Positions 45,601 to 60,600 of a DNA stretch of 64,000 bases are shown one piece after another. Source of the DNA: Pontederia crassipes (lineage: Eukaryota; Streptophyta; Magnoliopsida; Commelinales; Pontederiaceae); the NCBI GenBank assembly GCA_030549335.1, contig JAUKPH010000017.1:12485501-12549500 (forward strand), given 5' to 3'. A program made the translations under genes and the position numbers. Numbering within the stretch: the first letter of the stretch is position 1; each line of letters opens with the position of its first letter. The notes below the pieces were generated by a model. It did not search any database. It was not told the origin of the DNA and saw only the letters and a list, made by a program, of their open reading frames with translations.

Positions 45601-48600
45601 CCAAGGGAGAGAAGTGACTATTTCATTTGTTTAGCCATAAGTGGGAAAATAAGTTAATAGTCAAGTGAAAAAGTTCAAATCTATATCAAAGTGGCATAGT
45701 TTTTCTAGAGGGAAATGCCATAACATTGAGTCATGCCATACTTGCTATGATTTAGGCTTTGGCTTTTCAACTGAAGAAACAATTGCACTCAACTAACTAT
45801 GATTTTTTTTCAAGGCAACAAGGATCTGCCTATTGGATGTAATCCTCAATTCCTAACACCTGTTTCTACTACAGGGATCTAAAGAAATGAGCAATGAAAT
45901 TTTTTATACCCAAAATAATCAGATAAGAGATACAAGTAGAAATCAGATACAGTCAATACAGAGGAAAAATATAACTATACAGATTCCATATATGTAATAT
46001 GAGTAAGACAGGATGTAAACTGACAACATACGAATAAAATGGATGGTTACTCTTGGTAAATATCCTTTTCCCTCTCAAAAAAATAAAAAAAAACATAAGG
46101 CATCTTCCATAGTTCAGATAATAGTTATAAAATGTAAAACAAAAAGGAAAGCTTGGAATATAGACAAGCAAAAACCATACTGTGCTGGTTCAAGTGATAA
46201 AAAAAAATGATAGATGAAACTGAGTGATGGAAACAGAAAATCTACCTTGTGTAGAAGCTCTTGACTCACACTTGGCAAAATTCGCAATGCCACGTGCAAC
46301 TTGCGCAAGTACATCAGGATGCCCACACCGAACTATTCCTAGCAATGCCTTAATTCCTCCTTCCCCCCTCAGCCTTGCCTGTAATTTGTCTGCACAAAAC
46401 ATGACCAATTGGTATCAATAACAAAATCCATGTACTAGCAGTTCTTTTTTTACTTTTAAGCAACATTTCCCTTAAGTTCTGCTTTTGGTGGATGCTTTAT
46501 ATGTAGTGATAATGACATGGAAACTTAAAATAATGTGTAGGAAGCAACTGTGGTGATTATTCTATTATTATGGCATCAAACAGTTTCTAGAACATATAGT
46601 TTCTGTAATTTTCTATTACTAGTATGAAAATGGTGGGAAAGTTGTCGTCAGGTGGAGCAGCACCTGTGGAGTAAGGATAATTTCCAAAATTGAAACATAT
46701 ACATTATCCCTTTATAGGCATCAATCAATTATCTTGACCAACAGCTTGTTGATTTCAACAAGATATCTTTATTCATCAAATTTCCAAAGAAAAAATAATA
46801 TATAAAGATTATTCTAAAATTTAAAAATATTGATTATTCTATTTGTATGTGGGGTGTGTGTGTGGGGTGGGGGACACAGTGCAGTAGCATTAATATGACG
46901 CAGACGCTCCACCCCTTGCTTAGCAGACTTGACAACTCGAACCAATTGTTCTTTCCCGGGAAAAAATATGGCTTCTGGTATCGTTATTTTGTGTTCTATG
47001 CTGATCTATCTATATAAAATTTACGAAAGAGCTCTACTTCTCTTCCCCCGCCCAAGCTCCAAGCGAAAATATTTTTCATCCATATCAAAAAATCTATATA
47101 AAATTTGGTATTTTATTGATAAAAAATACAATGTTTTTTTTTATATCTCAAAAATGAACATTACTCATTTTTTAAAATATTGTTTTCACCGTTTTTTAGC
47201 AAATAAAAAATAGTGAGATATCTACTCACAAAATATTAAGCAACAAATCATATGGGTTGAGCACAATAATATAACTACCATTTAAATCATTCAAAAGCTG
47301 CAAAGAGTTGAAATTTTTTATTGAACTTTTTGCGTTAATAGGTGAAAATCTTAAATGAGCCTAGTCGTCAATCCTTTTATAACAGCACTTCAAGGTCAGA
47401 GTAGGATGCTTTAACCCAGGAAGATGGTACAAACTATTACTATAAGACATTATGAGCATGATACTGTAAAATCAAGATATCAGGATTATTCAGATTCAAA
47501 TATGCACTGTGGAACTAAATGTTGGCAGGGATTAGGAGTGACCATTGCCACATAAGTTAGCAATTGCTCCAGCAACCATTCGGAGAGTTTGAGGATCCTC
47601 CGCATCAGCAGCTGTCATTGCCAATAACGTGATACCATCCTGGGCCATGATAAGTTCTTGGTTAGTTTCTGCAGAGACAATTGTTGTTATCAGTACAAAG
47701 TTAGAAAATACACAAGGAACTGAAAACAACAAAATGTTAAGGAAAGGGAAAATCAAGACGACCTAGCATCATAGTAAACAAAGGCCAAAATATGGCACGT
47801 CAATATAGTCTGATAGATTACCATTCATAGCAAGATTTGCAATTGCCCCAGCTGCAACTCTCCGTACAGTTTCCTCCTCTGAGCTCCTTAAGAGCATGAG
47901 CAGGGACGTGAGTCCACCAGCTTCTACAATCTTCTCCTGATTTGCTTCTGATCAGAAGATAAAAATTTCAAATTATTTTTTTGAGTAGAAAATTTCAAAT
48001 TATTACTAGTACAACAAGCAATCAGAAATACATGAAAATTGATCATATTAGAACCATGCTACAAAAAAAGCAATGAAATAGTTTGAAATTGAGATGTTAA
48101 GAGAATTTACAGACAAAATTTACATAATTTTGTAGTATCATTGCAAGTGGAGAGATCTAGAACAATAAGCCTGGTCTGACTAGTAAAGTCAACTCAAAGA
48201 CAAATCAATGTACACATCGCAGTGATAATTGAAAAAACCAAACATTAGTACACATTTTCTTGAGGTTGTGAGCAAGTGGTAATTGGTTATGTATACTAGG
48301 GGTATTCAGGTTGGATTAACTTTGATTCGACAGAGATTCCAAGTGAATTTTAGGATCTCAATTCGCAACTAAAGTCTAACCCATTTATTCAAATACATAG
48401 TTCATCCAGTTCTCTTCGGAGAAAGAAACTATACAAGTATAAAACAGAAATCTTGATGCATTGATTCATAGAAAAACACTAACCAACGTCGGTGATTTAT
48501 CTAATAATATTATCATATTCTAAATTTAAGTGAACACCAAGTGATTATGGTTATGGGGTTCAACGCTTAGGTATTACTTAGCAGAACAAAATTTCAGTTA

Positions 48601-51600
48601 AGACTCAGAAGCTGCTAGATTCACCATCAAACAGACTTGCTTTGCTGGAAAGTACACTTGACATAAAGAAATGTATAATACTAAAGTTCCATGTCACCTT
48701 CAGCTGCCAGATTTGCCACAACTTTTACAGCATGAATACGAACATCAGGATCATCTGATTCAAGCAATGACAAAATTTTCTGCAAACCCACTGCACAAAA
48801 ACATAACTTCAGGAAATGAACTAATGAAATGAATGACAATATAAATAGACGAAGAATAAGAATGCACTTCTTATTAATATTGATGAATTGAAGACAATTA
48901 ATAAACATTTATATAAATACCTTGACCACAAAGCTTCACGATTGATGCTTTAGGTCCATTTCCTGAGTCTCTGGCTTGCAACTGCTGAGCCTGAGGTACT
49001 AATGAATCCAGTCCAGTCAAAGTTCTTCCAGGCACACCTCTGTCCAGACTTCGTCTTGTCTAATTCAGAGAAAGTAATATTAACCGTGATAGTGAATAAG
49101 CACATGTTCATATCTAAATCTAATGACCAGTGTAGTGGAGGTTTAGCAAAAAAAATCTAACCACTGATTACTGTTCACCATATAGTGTGAATAACCTTTC
49201 AATAAAAGCACATCACTAAATAAATCCAATAGACAGCCAAACTATTGCAATATCTAATTTTAGTAGTGCCTAGAATGGATTTTAATAGGCATAAACGCAC
49301 CAAGTGAGTTCTGAAGACCGATAGTAATAAGAGTACTTGATGACAGAGAAACAATAGGCAGCTCCACCATAGTCATGCACATGCACATGCACTTATGGAT
49401 ACACTTTATAATTAGTAACCAATACCTCATCAGCTTCAAAACTCAACTGCAGTAACTGATCCTTAAGAATTGTTATCTCCTCCTCGAGCTTCTGTTTCTG
49501 GTCAACCTCATTCTCAAGCATCTTCCGAAGCTTCAAAATTTCATTAGTTCCAGCAGCCTGAAAGAAAATTGAGATGATCAATATGATAGAACTATAGAAA
49601 TTTTAACAGGCTCAACTAATAGGAAACAGAGCATATTTAATTTGCATTGACCTCCATTTGCTTCCAATGTGCCAATTCATTCTTAAGTTTATTCAACTCA
49701 TCATTGCTGGACTGATGCAAGTGTCCCTCATTCTCATGTGACGGTCTAACTTCAGTTTCATCCAGGCTATATGCATTTGGAGCCTGTGAACCAAGAGTTC
49801 AAAATGTAAGTTCAGTTAGTAGCTTAGAGAACAAAAAGCTAGAAGCCCATCTTAGCATAACCACATAGAAGTACTTTCTAGATATATCAAGCCTGCAAAT
49901 GTATATGTACTATGTACTCAAAACTGTAGATCTGGCTCTCAATGTGTCAAAGAAAAGAGGCTAACATGTCGACATAGCTATCTGGTGATGGGTGTGTTAT
50001 TGATGGCCTGCCAATCACTTGCAGAAAAACTAAGAAATAATGATACTTTGTAAATTTCCTCCTGTGTTCCTAAATTGTGAATCAAGTATTTATAATATGC
50101 CTGTACGAGTATATGCAAGTTTTTAGCATAGAGGATGAAGATACTATACGCATCAGGTCATGAACCTTGTCCGAAAATCCAAATATGACTAAATTGGAAA
50201 CGCCATAAGTAATTTAACAGGCAGTAAGGAATTTTTTCACTTTTTTAAGTTGAACATTAAAGTTCATAATAACATATTAGGAAAACAACATATTATCAAC
50301 AACTGCAGCTTCATCATATCGGAGAATTGCTGTTGTGATTTTTATCAGCGAAAGAAGTAGGAACAAAAGGATATTACATATTATGAAAATAAAAAATATA
50401 TATCAATTTCTATCAAACAAAATAATTAGAGCAAACCCATCTAACCTCTCTGGTACAAGCTTTCTCCAAATGCCGATTATTATGATCTACCCTAGTTTTA
50501 TCAACAGTACCTATCTGTTGTTTCACCATCCACTTTTCCTCGAGCTTCTTTAGAGAGTCCATATAATCTTGTTGATATCTTATTCTCTCATTCTAGAAAA
50601 CCAAATCAATAGATGAGTTAAAGATTAATAGATTCTACGCAGTGCTTAAATAATAAATCATGAACAAGAACAAGTTTAACTGAACAAACTTTTTTATTGG
50701 AACACATGTATATCAAGTACTTTCTTCTCTTGTGGTGTTATGCATAATGTACATTATTTGTTTTTTGAGACAAGACCAGATGACTATAAAGTTTTTTTTT
50801 TAAATGAGAAAGGACGACTAAACTCCGCCTATGTTTTATAGCCGGTCCCAAGCCCGGATAAAAGAGGAGGGTTGTGTTAGGCCTCGACAGCCAGCGTAAA
50901 ACCCTGTCGAATCTTATGAACATGGATCAAAGAATATACCGAAAGGTTTGGTTACTAATAGAGCGGAATGGCGTCGTATGATCCATGTAGCCGACCCCAC
51001 CTAGTGGGATAAGGCTTTGTTGTTGTTGTTGTTGAGAAAGGACGACTAGCAAGATGGTAGTCATCCAAAAGTTCCATTAATAGTAGTAGGGATTACAAAA
51101 AGTTCGATAAAAGGCCAACAGACTTCCAGGCCATGAAAACAAAAAGACAGCAAAACACCACTCTATATGAAATATGACATCTGAATTCCATGCATTGTTG
51201 AACATCATTGCTCTTGCAACCCACCCCAATTGAGATCACGGCCAAAACAGGCATTGAAATCAGTTGACAAAAGCCCACACCGGTCATCCCATAATACGAA
51301 ACTCAAATTTTCTGAGGGCACAATTCGTCCTTCAGAGATCGCAAGCCCAGAGGCCGCCTTTTGTAGTTGGACAGCACACGACTTTTGACCAATTGGGTTG
51401 CGGATGCGTTTTTGCCTGACACCACAAGCTTGAGCCACCAAAGCGACTATGTCCAGATCATGTCCCAAAAAGAGTTCAGAATCAGCAAGTGCAGCTGAGT
51501 CGCCAGCCACATCTGACTCAGATGCCGCCGCAAAGCTTGAATTACTATCCATCATGCATGCCACTGACCCTGTCATGACCTCTGTGCATGTCCTTGACAC

Positions 51601-54600
51601 TGCCCCATCCTCCGCATGCGCGGTTGCGGGCTGGGCAGTCCCAAATCCCGATGGCGGAGTCATGTCAACTGGCTGAGAGGCCAGGGAGCGCGTCACCAGC
51701 CTCGGCCATCTTCAACTGAGAGCCATGACGGGAGGCCGTGACCATGGGGGGAGCACGACGCCGATAAACTTGTAGGCGGGTGCCCTCCCCTGGGCTGCTT
51801 TGGGTATGGCCGGCCGGAGTGCATGTCAGCCGAAACTGTGGACTTCGGCAAGGCGAAGCCGAAGGAGACGCACTTGGGGGCCGGCAAGGCGAGGCTGGAG
51901 GGGATGGGTTGGTTTGGGGTCGGAAATGTTGAGGTGGGGCTGCCGGCGGGGATGGTGGTGAAGGCAGGTTGAAGGTGATGTGGGGTTGCTGCAGGCTCGC
52001 CAGCTGAAATGTTGCAGGGGGTTGGGGGTCAGTGGTGGTGATGGGGGGGGGGGGGGGGGGGGGGGGGGGGAGACAACGTCGGTGGGGTCGCCATAGGAAG
52101 GGAGATGGTGGAAGCGTGGGAGGGTGAGACAGGCGGGGTGCAACCCGAGGGGGGGCAGGGTTCGGGTTTGGCATGGGTCCAGTTCAGGTGCAATGAGTGT
52201 GGATGAGGTTGGCCCGGGCGGCTGGAAAGTTGTCAGCCGCCCATGCATGACTATAAAGTTTTGAGTCATCCATTTGTAGAAAAGAGAGAATAAAATATGC
52301 ACAATAAAAGGTAGTGATGTCTGATTTATAAATGTCAATTTGTCATTCAACCATGTACTATAGGTGCGTTCAAGTGCCACTTCAACATGGTGTACTTATT
52401 GAATGCTGGCTTGGTAGAGTAATATGAAATATCTCAACTGATACAAGTTACATGAAATAACATTATCTTATGATCGTTTAAAAAAAACATTATCTTATGA
52501 TTGAGAATTATGAACCTTTGTGAAGGATAGAGATTTTTTTTTTTTGGAGAAGAAAAAGGATGACTACCGAGTTTGGTTGTCATCCAGGTATATATATCAC
52601 TGAAGGATATAGAATTATACAGGTGCGAGAGGATATTGTCTCATTTATTAGTCGGAACTGTTATGATGCATTTAGCATGAGAAGAAAATTCAAAGTGTGA
52701 AAATGAATTACTTGTATGAAAGCAATATGAGCCTATTGATACAAGTTTAAAAATGAAATGGAAACGAACCTCCAAAGAAATCGTATAGTTCCTTTCAGCC
52801 TCAGCTATACGACTTTCTGCTTCCACTCTTAATCTCATCAGTTCATCGTCAAAATCTTTTCTCTGTCTTTCATTTTCAGCTATCAACTTATCAAGTTCAA
52901 TGTCAAGCCTCCTGCACAAACTCTTATAATCAAATTCCTCCTTAATTCTCACCATGTTCTCCACTTTCATCGCCTGCAAGAAACAATTTAGCCAATGATA
53001 ATTGATTTTGTTAATATATGTTTGAATTCTAGTGATCACATCATGCACTTTCCTTTTGAAGAGTGCATTAAGCAGTCTTACCTATCATTTTTTTCGGCAT
53101 TATCCATTAGTTATAACTTGGAAGATCACTGATGTTGCCCAAAAAATGGTGATGCAACATAATAAATCATTTAAAAAAACTAAACCAGTTACGAAGGTTA
53201 ACAATGTCCACAACTTTTCAAAATTAGAAAATGATAAACATAAGTATTGATAGTGATTTGAATCACTTTTTTGATATTGTCAAGGAGTTCTTAAGTTATA
53301 ACTAACGGAAGATGTCGAAAAAGAAGAAAATGATTAGTCAAACCACGCTCATTAAAACCACAAATGAATTTGAGAAAATTTTTTTTTGAGAAGGAAAAGG
53401 ATGACTATCAGTTTCGGTTGTCGTCCATGTGTATATATATCACTGAAAGGAAGCACCATATACATGTGGTATGCTCTCCAAAAGAGAATGCCAAAAAAGA
53501 GGAGTACACGTACTAAAGACAGCCCCACTCCCGAAGAAGACAAAAGATGTGATGTACAATTTTTTTTTTAGGAGAAAAAGGATGACCAACCATCTGGTTG
53601 TCATCCAGGTATGTATATAACTATGTAAAGAGAATCATGTACAAAAGTGAGCTCCAACTAGAGAGCGACAAAATGTGGAAAAGTATCCCTCCTAACCAAA
53701 ACCCCACTCCTGAAGAAGAAAGGAAATGTGGTGTACAATCCGCTCAATGTGACATCGCTCCTCACAAAAAATCACCCAGTTATGCTGGAGCCAGATAGCC
53801 CAAGAAAAGACGCCAAAGGTGCTCTCCACGTATATCTCTGATGGCCAAACCTCGAAACGACTGCCACAAGGTCTCTGAATCGACGAGAAAAGACCCCCAA
53901 AAGTTGTCTGCTGTCAGATGTCACGAGCTGTCGGGCATGCAAAAAATAAGTGGGCGATATCCTCCTCTGCGTCGCCGCACAAAACACAAGACGTGTCGGT
54001 CTGAGGCACCCATCTCGCCATGTACCTCCCGGTGAGAAGTCTGCCATACTGCATGAGCCAAGCAAAGATCTTCACTTTCAACAATATCCTGGAGCGCCAG
54101 ATAAGCCTGCAATCCATCCTATTCAGACACCGCCATGTCGGGGAGGAAGCAAATGTAGATGCTACGTGCTGACCAAGACTCTGAAAGCCATATCCCGCCG
54201 TCACGTCTAGAGTGGTCAGAGCGGTAAGAGGCAATCCGCTGGTGAAAAGCCAAGAGCTCGGTAAAACACTGCTCTGAGAGGGTTGATCTGAAGAGAGGCG
54301 TCCAAGATCTAGGGCCCCCGTCCTCAGACTAGACTCTGCCACTGTCGCGTTGGGCTGTGCCGCCAAGGCATAAAGGCGGGGGAAAGCCACGGCGAGTGAG
54401 TCTCTGGGAAGCCAGCCATGATGCCAAAAGGAGAAATCCAACCTGGAGCCTAATGTTGGGGTCATGAGAAGTTGTATCCTCGGAATCAGGGCCGCCACTC
54501 CCCGCCAGAAAGATGAGGCCTCGCGAGGCAAAATAGTCCTCAGACGCCCATGATAAGTCACGTCCGTAGCAAGTGACGAAGACCGCCTGCCATAAACCAT

Positions 54601-57600
54601 CCTCTGGCCCCATGATCCGCCTCACCCACCGGGCTAGGAGAGCCCAGTTGATATAGCGAAGATCTCGAACCCCCAGTCCTCCCTGGGAGGTGGGACAACA
54701 AACGCTACTCCATGTGACAAGGTGAACACCTCGGCGATCAGAATTACAACCCTGCCAAAAAAATTTGTTCCTCAAAGAATCCATGCGTCGAAGAACCTGA
54801 GCAGGTGCCCGGAGGACCGTCATGTACAATATTATCTATTTGAAACCTCTCCCCACAAAAAATGACACGGTTGCATTGTAGCCAAATGGCCCAGGCACCA
54901 GCCAAAAAGGTCGCCAATGGAACTTTCCATGTAATGTTTTGTACCAAAAAAAATAAAATAAAGGTGGAATTAGTTTAAAAGGGAGGGGCTTTTTGTTCTT
55001 TGTGCAGGTTTGGACAGCAAGAAAAAAAATATAAAAAAATAAATAAGTGACGTGGAAAGGAAGAGAGAGAAGATTCATCTTCTTTCTCTTCCTCCTTGCC
55101 GCTACTATTCACCCCCCATTGCTACAGTGACTGTGCGAGATGCCTCCAGCCGCCGCCACTTTCGGCCACCTATTCTCCGTCGTCCGGCCACCGTTTTCCG
55201 CACGAGAGGTACCGATGGAAAGAGGACGACGAGACGAACATTTTGACATGGGTTAGACGAGGATAGGTCCACTGTGCGCGATGTAGTAAGCTTCGAACAT
55301 GAAGGAAGGGGGAAGTTTGTCGGCGACGTTTCCGACTTCGATTCGTGCCACGTTTCCGACTTCGATTCTCGTTGATCTCTCTCCTGATGAGTTGAACATC
55401 ATACTCAGGACGATTATGATCATTTTGAGGGGTTTTAAACATGTTCTTGCTCCCAATCATGTAGGGGGCCGAATTGGGTTTTTTCCGACAACATTTCTAG
55501 CGAGTTCGACGAGACTGAGCTCATCACAACGTTTTGGTATGTGCACATATGAGAGAGAAATGGTTCAAATTGTTGTCCGATAAAAGTTAATCGCTAATCC
55601 CTTATAGGTTCGTGGGTTTCGGATTCCGATCGTTCTCCGACGATCTTTCTGGCGACTCATCCTCATATCGCAGTTGGTAAGCGAATGAAAATGTGCATGT
55701 GATTGGATTTCAATTATGTGAACAAATTTAAAATAACTTTATTTTATTATTGATGAAGAAGGCGTTCGGCGGCTTTTCGACGTTTCGACGGGTGCGGCTG
55801 TGATTCTGAGAGCGGTGGCTATGGTTGTTGTGGTATGAATGCCCGGATAACTGAAAGTAAATTTTTATAATGTAGTTAAAATCCTAATTGGAAGTTGTCT
55901 TAAAGATTAATTTGAATTTCGCTTATAGGGGTTGTTAATTGGAGGGCACAGTTCGTTATTTGTTGAGATTCGATTAGGCTGCTACTAGTCGATGAGGCCT
56001 TCATTTTCTCCTTGGTAAGTATCGTAGTAAGTTCATAATAGGACTTGGTTTATGATAAGCACGCTGAGTTGTTGTGAAGAGTGAATTACCAAGTTTACTT
56101 TTATAATATTAATTAATCTAGTAATGGATGTGATAGGTTGTGTGTACTTTTAATTGGATTCGGACAAGAAGATAATTTGGGATTCGACGAATCCAAGGTG
56201 AGGGAACATATTCATATTTATTTGTATGCTTCACATGTGTGTCATCATATGACCTATGATATTTTATGTGAATTTTGGAAACCCATCGGAGTCTTTTCTC
56301 GTGCAATTGAAGTAAATATTGGATTTTTGAAAAGAAAATGTTTATATGATTAATTTTAAATTTAAGCTTTTACTTCGGATTTGCATTCATGCATCATGTG
56401 CATTACATGTAAAAACCCGCATAAGGCAGAGTATTTACACTCAGAGGATTGGCCAACTACAAGTAGACCGGTCCGGGTCCGGTTTGCTTTGTGTCGATAT
56501 AGTGACACGAGGAATAGGTTCAACACCCTGTGTCGATATATTGACACGAAAGGTGGAATTAGAATAACCATCCTGTGGTGATATAGTAACACGAGGGATG
56601 GAGTGGAGAAAGAAAAGAAACAAGCTCTGTGATACGAGGAGCGGAATTAAAATCACCTTGTGGCGATATAGTTACACGAGGGGTGGGTGAAGAAGCACTC
56701 GATTGACGAGTGGTATGAATATCCGTGTCTGATGATGTTTCCCCAATTTTATGATGTTATCTTATTACCATGAATGTGCACTCATAGCATTCATTTCGGT
56801 ATGATCATTATTAAAATGAATTTCCTTGAAGAAATGAAAAAGGTTTGGAATAATTTCTGAAAATAAAGAGGTTGGTTTTCCTTCGCTGTTTTAATACTTG
56901 AGATAGTCGTTTTACTCACTGAGCTTCTTAATGCTCAGCCCTCTTGTTTAATTTTTTTTACAGGTAATGAATGAAAACATGTGTCGAGTGGCAGGGGCTG
57001 CTCGGGCGGCTGATGTTGCATTGTCGGCGGCGGCGTGGCAACATGGGCCGAGTGGTGGCGCTGGTAGCGACGAGTAGGAGCTACTGGCCCCTCAGCAGCA
57101 GGTGTGGCAGTCGCAAGACAGTAGGGTTGGAGCACGTGGGCTACAAGAGCCGTTCCTGAGACAAAGGGGGTGGTGTCAGGACTGGGCCAAGTAGGTTGGG
57201 TGAGGTTACCAACGATGGGGTTGAGGTGGAGATGGTGGTTGTTGGCCGCTGAAGGATTGCCGGTAGTCGAATCACACGACGAGGTTGAGGGAGACAGAGG
57301 GTGGAGTGGCTTGTGGCCACGCTCAGGCTCGTGGGTGATTGGGCATTGGTTGGAGTCAAGCGCGAGTGCGAGCTGAGTCCAGAGGGAAGGATTCGGTTCG
57401 TGTTGTAGGTGATTGTGGTTGGGTTTGTGAGCTGGCTTGTTTGGGGTTCATGGTGAAGGGGGGTGGAGTCCACTCGTGAGCTGGATTCGGGTGAGTTCAG
57501 CTTGCAGGCGGAGGGTTTGCGAGTTTTGAAGCGGGGATCCGAATTTGAAAATATATTGACCTTACAAAGCAGGGAAAGAATTCAGGAGAAATAATGACCC

Positions 57601-60600
57601 ACAATTAAGACAGGTTAAAAAGACATTTAGATAACCTGATAAAAGTTCTTTTGAAGGGTAAGATTATAACTAAAAAAAGCTAGTCAGACACACATTTAAT
57701 ATGTGAAATGCATCAGTGTAAATCGCCCCCACCCACCCCCCACCCCCACCCCTGAAAAAAAAAATCACTGTAAATCGCCAAAATAGAAAATAAAATTACA
57801 CAACATATATGTGAAAATGCATCGGTGTAATAGCCAAAATAGAAAATAAAATTACTCTTGTTTTTGTGTGGCTTTAGCCGACCCCACCTGGTGGGATAAG
57901 GCTTTGTTGTTGTTGTTGTTGTTGTTGTTGTGTGGCTTTAACGAAATAGTGCTCTCTCCATTCTCTTTTTCCTTTCAACACATTTCAATCTCCATAACCT
58001 AGATAGGATCTCAATAATACCCGTGAGTGGATAGTTAACCTATGACAAAGACGAGTCATTTATTTGTTTGAATAGGATCACAGAACATAAATTAAGTCGA
58101 TGCCACGGAGACTCAGATAACTAGTGACTAATCAATGTGCATATAGAAAACTATTGTATTGAAGGCCGGGTTCAACGCCATTATACTTAAGTGCTATTTT
58201 TGTAATTATCCGAATTGGTTATGAATACAAGTGAAAGACCATTATGACCAAAGAAAAAAACAAACTCATTGAAGAAAGACGTGAGAAATGCCAAAAGAAT
58301 AAAGAAACTTTACCCTTTGTCCAAACATTATGGTGCTAGCAGTCTCTCCTCTATGCCTGGGAGATGGACCAATTGTTACCACTAAGGAGGTTCTTGCACT
58401 ACCTGCCAAGTATCTAAAAGTTAAAATGCATAAAATATAAAATCTACTACTTAATCTTGACCGACTTTGAAAACTATGACATTTCACTCAAAGTTCAATG
58501 TAAAACTACTTCCATTTATTGAGTAAGCAGAATAAAATAAGATAATTGTTGATCTGGAGCATAGCTCAAAGATGAACTGGATACTTGAATGTGGATCAGT
58601 CTTACAATAGAAGACACTTTGTTTCCTTTATATGAGAAATAATGGATACATTGAGCTATGTATGTGTCAGTCTTGTGACACTCCAAAACAGCTCCATCTT
58701 TTATCGATGAAGAACTTCCAGAACTTTTCATGACAAACTCATTCTAGTAGTTCACCCTCAAAAAGCTCATTCTAGTAGTTTTTGTTCCTTTTTGGTTTCT
58801 TCCCTGGTTTACCTCGACATACTGGTGCTCAACATGGCAATAGATGAATGGAAAGGTGTGTGCAACTAGTATTTCGGATGTTCACCTGTGAAATATTTGA
58901 GCAACTACAACTGGAAATCAGTAATCATCATAGCATGCTTCGGAATTTGGTAAGACAAGCTTCTTATGCATCTATAATCATATCCTTCTATGTTGGGAGT
59001 TAATAGAGAGGTTTGGATTTTAACTTCCACAAGGAAGCTCTTCCTAAGCCAATAATAGATTATGGATTCATCTTATACTCTAAATAATAATTGAATTGAA
59101 TGGAACATATGACTTTTCAGCAAAATATCTCATGTCTCTATCTAGTTGCTGAAAAGATATGCATATTTTTGTCTATCATTTGCCCCTTATAGTCAAGCGG
59201 AATGGCAGGAACAAGAAAATTGACGCAACATCCAAAAGCCTAAAGACCACAATAGGCATTCATTCATTTGTTCTTATTGATTTACAATGAACGTGGCATC
59301 AGTAGAAGCCCTTCTAATTTACCCATATCCAGTGAAGGTGGATATGATGCTAGTTATAATGTTGTACATTGTTCTGCTTCAACATGTGACAAGGTAAAGC
59401 TTTTTTTAGAAAGAGATGGATGATAAAAATCAATACTTTTTGCAAACAGAAAAGGAAAGGCAAAGTCATTTGAGACAATAATAACATCCAATTTCTGGTA
59501 GTTATGTAGTTGTAAGCAAGAATTATAATTTCAAATGCTCAATTATCAAGGGGTAATTTATGGGGGAAAAAGGAAAATAATTGGAGATATAAATTCATAA
59601 GAAAATAAACATTTATGCTTTTCAACTTGCATTATGCACCCACCTAATTTTTTTTTCAGAACCTTTCATCTTAGCACATGCATTAGTTCAGCAGGGCTTT
59701 TTTTGAAGAAAAGTTTCAGTAGGGCACTAGTTAGTAAATGACAAGCATAAGTATCCACAAAATGCTTCAGCATCTTACCTCCAAAGGAATCTCTAAGCAA
59801 TCTTGTTAACTTTGAGTCACGAACAGGAACATGCATACTATTTTCAGCAAGTGCATTGATGCATTTGCCAAGTGCACTCAAAGAGAGATTGATCGACTTT
59901 GCTTCCTCTAATGTATGTCCTTCACTTCCTGAAAGTAATTATGCACGTCAGTAAAAGAATTAAAGTGAAAGTAGAATTCCACATAGACTTCATATTATGA
60001 AATTAATGAATTATATTGTTACATTAAACATTTTTTGAAAAATTATACAGTTAAAATATTAATTAGCCAGGAAAACATCTCAATGAAGTTTTTTCATATA
60101 CAATGACAGCTTCTCAAAATATAATGTACAAACAAATATAAAGGCATGTAAATCTGACGTAGTGCGTCATGGGGAGTAGAACTTAGAAAAAAGGTTCAAT
60201 AATATACTGAGCTTACCCAAAGGAGTTCAAAATTAGTTTATTTAAAAAATCAGAATCATATAACAAGAACCCTAGGTTCATAAGACAGTATGTATAAACA
60301 TGACATGTTCATGAGAAACCAAAGAATGAACTTTAAAGGAAAGAGGATGAAGTAATTAAAAAAAATAAAGGATACAGTTGACAGAAACAAATATGCATTT
60401 ATGTTGACAAAAGATTCTGGGATACAAAATCTATAAAATGGCTTTATGTGGAGACAAAGCTATATATCGAAAATATAGAATTATTTATTGCTAATAAATG
60501 CATGCCCAAGTTGTTGAAGAGAAAGGATTGCAAACTCAGAGAGAAAAAAAATAAAAACTCAATTAATTCACACAATATGAAATTACATCTTCAATCCTTC

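Larger units (their letters stand above)
50797..52246 (-). mobile_element. Internally deleted LINE-like element carrying a SINE
   Basis: A target duplication (GACTATAAAGTTTT) flanks it, at about 50780-50793 and 52248-52261. On the minus strand it starts with a GC-rich, proline-rich stretch ([20 protein letters not shown], 52174), then a Ser/Ala-rich ORF1-like tail ending [17 protein letters not shown]. It then goes straight to the LINE 3' UTR with the stem-loop at 51040-51066 and an A-run (T-run at 50792-50800). Endonuclease and reverse transcriptase are absent. Confidence 0.75.

Noticed and set aside
51205-52380. Proline- and serine-rich minus-strand frames as a host gene
   Set aside because: They lie between target duplications with an A-tail and LINE stem-loop, so they belong to the LINE-like insertion.
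53914-54600. 228-codon minus-strand frame as a host gene
   Set aside because: It contains the LINE zf-RVT motif and lies inside a 5'-truncated LINE with target duplication.
56935-57473. Frames on both strands with T, P and H richness
   Set aside because: GC-rich end of the LTR-like block; no domain and equal openness on both strands.
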